Assembly: GCA_001606155.1 (NCBI GenBank)
Contig: LODT01000028.1
Coordinates: forward strand, 906,735-970,734
Direction of reading: 5' to 3'
From: Tieghemostelium lacteum
Lineage: Eukaryota > Evosea > Eumycetozoa > Dictyosteliales > Raperosteliaceae
DNA length: 64,000 nt
Made by a program: the position numbers and the translations under genes
Part shown: positions 61,181-64,000 of the stretch, in pieces
Position numbering within the stretch: the stretch's first letter is position 1
Layout: every line of letters begins with the position of its first letter
Notes under the pieces: generated by a model
Databases searched by the model: none
What the model was told of the DNA's origin: nothing
What the model saw: the letters and a program-made list of their open reading frames with translations, nothing else

Positions 61181-61599
61181 ACACACTTACCACACTGTGT
61201 GTTATTAATTGTTGAAAATAAAAATTAATTTTAATTTTTAGTTAGATGCAATTATGTGAAAACCTTCAAAATTGAGTTTTTTTTTTGATTGAAATCTCAC
61301 AAATTTGGTCCGTAAGTTCAGTGTAAAAAATTTTTATAGAGCATTTGATCAATTCAAAAAAAAAAAATTTTTATACATAAATTTTTAACAGCAAAAATTA
61401 ATCAAACGAATAATTTACAAATACAATACTTTAATTTTTTTTTTTTTTAATATATATTTATTAATTTACATGACTATTTTATTATAATAATTTATTGGTA
61501 TCTCATTCATTCACTTTATTATTATTTTTTTTTTTTTTATTTATTGTTATTGTTGTTATTATCATAGAATATAAATAATTTACCAATATTCAGATAAAA
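61181..61599. other. Intergenic, upstream of the RhoGAP-like gene
   Basis: AT-rich, with several T and A runs (61278-61284, 61357-61368, 61435-61448, 61526-61538). No other feature is visible. Confidence 0.45.
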
Positions 61600-62532
61600 A
61601 TGCAATTAAAAGCAATAACACCATACCTAGAAAAACTACTAGAGATATTTGATAAATATCATACCAATACGGAATCACTTTATGACCAAGCTAGAAATGA
61701 CTTTAATATAAATAGACTAATTAGAAATATAGAACAAAAACAATCATTCTCTTTATTTATAAGAGATATCAATAATAATATATATTCACCACATGATATT
61801 GCATGGGGAATAGTTGAGATTTTGAAATCAACTTTAGAACCCTTGTTCCCTGAACAAGCATATCAATCATTAATAGTTTGTAGTTGTATGTATTCATAGG
61901 TATAACAATACACAAGTGAAAACTATGAAAAACAAGACTAACACACCAATGTTTATATATAAAAAGTATATGAAGAAGAGAAAATTGAAAAATATAAACA
62001 ATGTGTATTTCAGATACCTGAACATCACCAGACTATAATGAATCAACTGTTTAAGATATTTGTAAAGATTAGTGTGGATAACAGCCACCAAACTAATGTG
62101 ACGCCAACCTATATAGGAGAGACATTTGCAACCTCTCTCATTCGATTCAAATGGAGAAATGATTTGGACGAGTTGGGTGTACTTTATCATGCACCCATGA
62201 TCATAACTACATTTATACATCACTATCACGAGATATTTTCAAAGATTGACAAAGACTACCAAGACAAACAAAAATTCTCTCAAGAGAAAGCCAATGAATT
62301 TATGCAATATGTACTAGAAAAGTATCTAGACTATGAGAGACACCTTGAGAACCTCTATTTGGAAATTCTCAAAAAAGAGAAATTCAATCACAATGATAAA
62401 AAACTAATAGTAGAGACTATACGATTGTCTCTTAGTGAAAATCCATTTCAAAGAAAAAGAGAAAGAAAGAAAACAATTATAGGCTATTTTGATTCTGCTG
62501 GTCAACCCACTGAAATTAAAAATTTAAAATAA
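61600..62532 (+). CDS. Small divergent RhoGAP-like protein
   Basis: Exon 1 is 61600-61885 and exon 2 is 61967-62532 (donor GTATGT, acceptor AAAAAG), giving 283 residues. The junction reads QSLIVCS-LYEEEKIEKYKQCVFQIPEHHQTIMNQLFKIFVKIS. This has the pattern of RhoGAP helices F-G ('LPxxHxxxLxxLxxHLxxV'), and EPLFPEQAYQSLI is the 'EPLIP' block. YIGETFATSLIRF corresponds to 'LAxxFGPxLL'. The N-terminal part lacks the GIFRxSG loop with the arginine finger. The protein may therefore bind a Rho/Rac GTPase without stimulating hydrolysis. The C terminus is basic (FQRKRERKK). Confidence 0.6.
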
Positions 62533-62766
62533 TATAGATAGATAAATAGATAATACATAAAAAGGGATATAGGAGATAAAGTAATATCACGCATGTAAAT
62601 AATACTAATTTTGTACAAAAATAAAATGAAATTCCTACTACTATTTTTCTTTTTTGGGCATACATTGATAACCAGACACCTACATTATAGTTGTTTACAT
62701 GTTTTTTAAAGTTTTTTCATTTTTTTTTGCAATTCATTTTGAATCTGAGACGAACGAAAGACAAAA

Positions 62767-63102
62767 ATGAGTTCAAATAAACCACACCCAATTTTAGATC
62801 CATCACTATGTAAAGAATTAAAAGAAAGACATGACGCATGCTTTAATAAATGGTATGCAAATGTATTTTTAAAAGGTAATACAGAACTCGAATGTCAAGA
62901 TGAATGGGAAGAATATCAAGTTTGTGTAAAGGTAAGGAGGTAGAGATGTGGTATTAGTAAACTCAAATTTGAAGTTAATATCTTAATATTTATTATACCT
63001 CTCAAATAGGATAAATTAAAAATTTGGAATTTAGTACATGTAGTAAATAAGGAAAATGAAGATAAAAAAGAGAATAATAGCAATAATAGTAGTAAAAAAT
63101 AA
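62767..63102 (+). CDS. triap1: TRIAP1/Mdm35-family intermembrane-space protein
   Basis: Exon 1 is 62767-62931 and exon 2 is 63010-63102 (donor GTAAGG, acceptor ATAG), giving 85 residues. Twin CX9C motifs are exact: LCKELKERHDACFNKWY and ECQDEWEEYQVCVKDKL, with the family's FNKWY between them. Mdm35/TRIAP1 is imported by the Mia40 relay and binds Ups/PRELI proteins to move phosphatidic acid between mitochondrial membranes. The C-terminal Asn/Lys/Ser tail is a low-complexity extension. The gene is too short to appear in simple ORF lists, since each exon is under 60 codons. Confidence 0.9.
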
Positions 63103-63366
63103 AAATGAACAAAAGAAACCAAGTGTATATAGTGTTTAAAATAGAATTTACTATTATAATGTTGTATTATAATGTATTAGAATGAAATTTCACCACTCGA
63201 ATTTTAAAAAATTTGATAAAAAAGGCAATTGTTTTTTTTTAGATTTGAAGATATGGTCTATCTACATTTCCTCTACTTTAATTAATTAATTATTGTCTAT
63301 TTTTTTATAGAAATAAATTAATAATTAATTATATCTTTCAATAAAGAAGTAGAAAAAAAATAAAAC

Positions 63367-64000
63367 ATGTCAAGTACAACAACATCATATAAATATGGTA
63401 AAAGAGAAAGTCAAATTGAGAACTACCAAGATTTGATAAACTCAATTGAAGACAGAATTTTAATGAGAGGTGGAAACTACACTGATGAAGATATAGAAAA
63501 AATTCAGTTGGAAACCGGTGCTAATAAAGATATGATTGAAGGCTTTGCCTATTGTCAAGCTGGTGATTTGTTTCTACATGGAGATGGATATCAGCTGCCT
63601 AAAGACATTGAAAAGGCAACGGAATACTATTTGAAAGCATCTGGAAAAGGGTCTACCTATGCCCTATGGAGACTTGCACATATATACAAGACATCAGGTC
63701 AACTTGACAAGTGTAGAGATATTTTCCATCAAATGGCAGAAATGGACTCTCATAATAAAGGTGTCCTGTACCCTTATGAAGAGAACATTGGTGTCATTGA
63801 AGCTAGTTATCTGTTGGGTATAAACTATGAATATGGAAGAGAAGAGGAAGGTATCATACAAGATATTCCAAAATCCATTAGATATCTTGAGAAGGCTGCT
63901 CTTGGTGGCCACCCAGAAGCAAATCATCATCTAGGTCTCATATACATGAAAGGTAATCCATCCATACCTCGTGATACAGTCAAAGGAATGTTCTATCTAA
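63367..64000 (+). CDS. SEL1-repeat (TPR-like) protein, 5' part, cut by right edge
   Basis: An open frame of more than 210 codons from the ATG at 63367 runs off the window. After an Asn/Glu-containing N terminus, SEL1-like repeats begin near residue 57. They read AYCQAGDLFLHGDGYQLPKDIEKATEYYLKAS, ASYLLGINYEYGREEEG...DIPKSIRYLEKAALGGHPEAN and HHLGLIYMKGNPSIPRD. Such repeats scaffold protein complexes (Hrd1/Sel1 in ER degradation, or signalling adaptors). No signal peptide is seen, so a cytosolic role is likelier than ERAD. Confidence 0.8.
   Translation, partial: MSSTTTSYKYGKRESQIENYQDLINSIEDRILMRGGNYTDEDIEKIQLETGANKDMIEGFAYCQAGDLFLHGDGYQLPKDIEKATEYYLKASGKGSTYALWRLAHIYKTSGQLDKCRDIFHQMAEMDSHNKGVLYPYEENIGVIEASYLLGINYEYGREEEGIIQDIPKSIRYLEKAALGGHPEANHHLGLIYMKGNPSIPRDTVKGMFYL

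Overview
The window is nuclear DNA from a dictyostelid social amoeba, species not determined. Several signs agree: strongly AT-rich intergenic DNA, poly-Asn and poly-Gln tracts written in AAT/AAC and CAA codons, short AT-rich introns (about 55-100 bp) with GTAAGT/GTATGT-type donors, tightly packed genes on both strands, and protein families typical of Amoebozoa. Gene order is eukaryotic, with no operons. Most coding genes are complete; the first gene (left edge) and the last (right edge) are cut.

1-12.8 kb: a secreted or surface protein cut by the left edge, the CPSF160 polyadenylation subunit (with a one-base frame break at an A9 run), a small Cys-rich protein, a Pro/Gln-rich two-pass membrane protein, an SPX-EXS (XPR1/SYG1) phosphate exporter homologue and a probable DSN1 kinetochore subunit. 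12.9-27.2 kb: VPS52 (GARP tethering complex), a J-domain protein, a JmjC plus CXXC-R1 zinc-finger chromatin protein with a 38-residue poly-Gln tract, a mitochondrial PPR-like protein, a membrane-anchored Ulp1-type protease and a secreted two-domain esterase.

27.6-43.4 kb is the accessory part: a large helical/ankyrin-like amoeba-specific protein, two related copies of a CRN (crinkler)-like header module (one joined to a decayed NTPase, the other to a different Cys-rich tail), a large GPI-anchored surface protein, and lineage-specific F-box/LRR and B-box families. Ordinary genes (a PI-transfer protein, an NR2C2AP homologue, a GNAT enzyme) lie between them. The second CRN-like copy sits directly after the stop codon of the B-box gene and is bracketed by a 60-bp direct repeat of that gene's 3' end. 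This is the clearest sign of recent rearrangement in the window.

43.7-64 kb: a LYAR-like nucleolar protein, an aftiphilin/synergin-like trafficking protein with many FGDF motifs, ribosomal protein S12, a Kelch-RING protein, a DNase II, NPL4 with an expanded zinc-finger array, two tandem AIFM2/FSP1-like oxidoreductases showing gene conversion, a two-pass membrane protein, a divergent RhoGAP-like protein, a TRIAP1/Mdm35 protein and a SEL1-repeat protein cut by the right edge. A structured, less AT-rich island near 56.1 kb may be a non-coding RNA gene.

Exon models were made by eye from frame, splice signals and family alignment remembered from known proteins; no database search was run.
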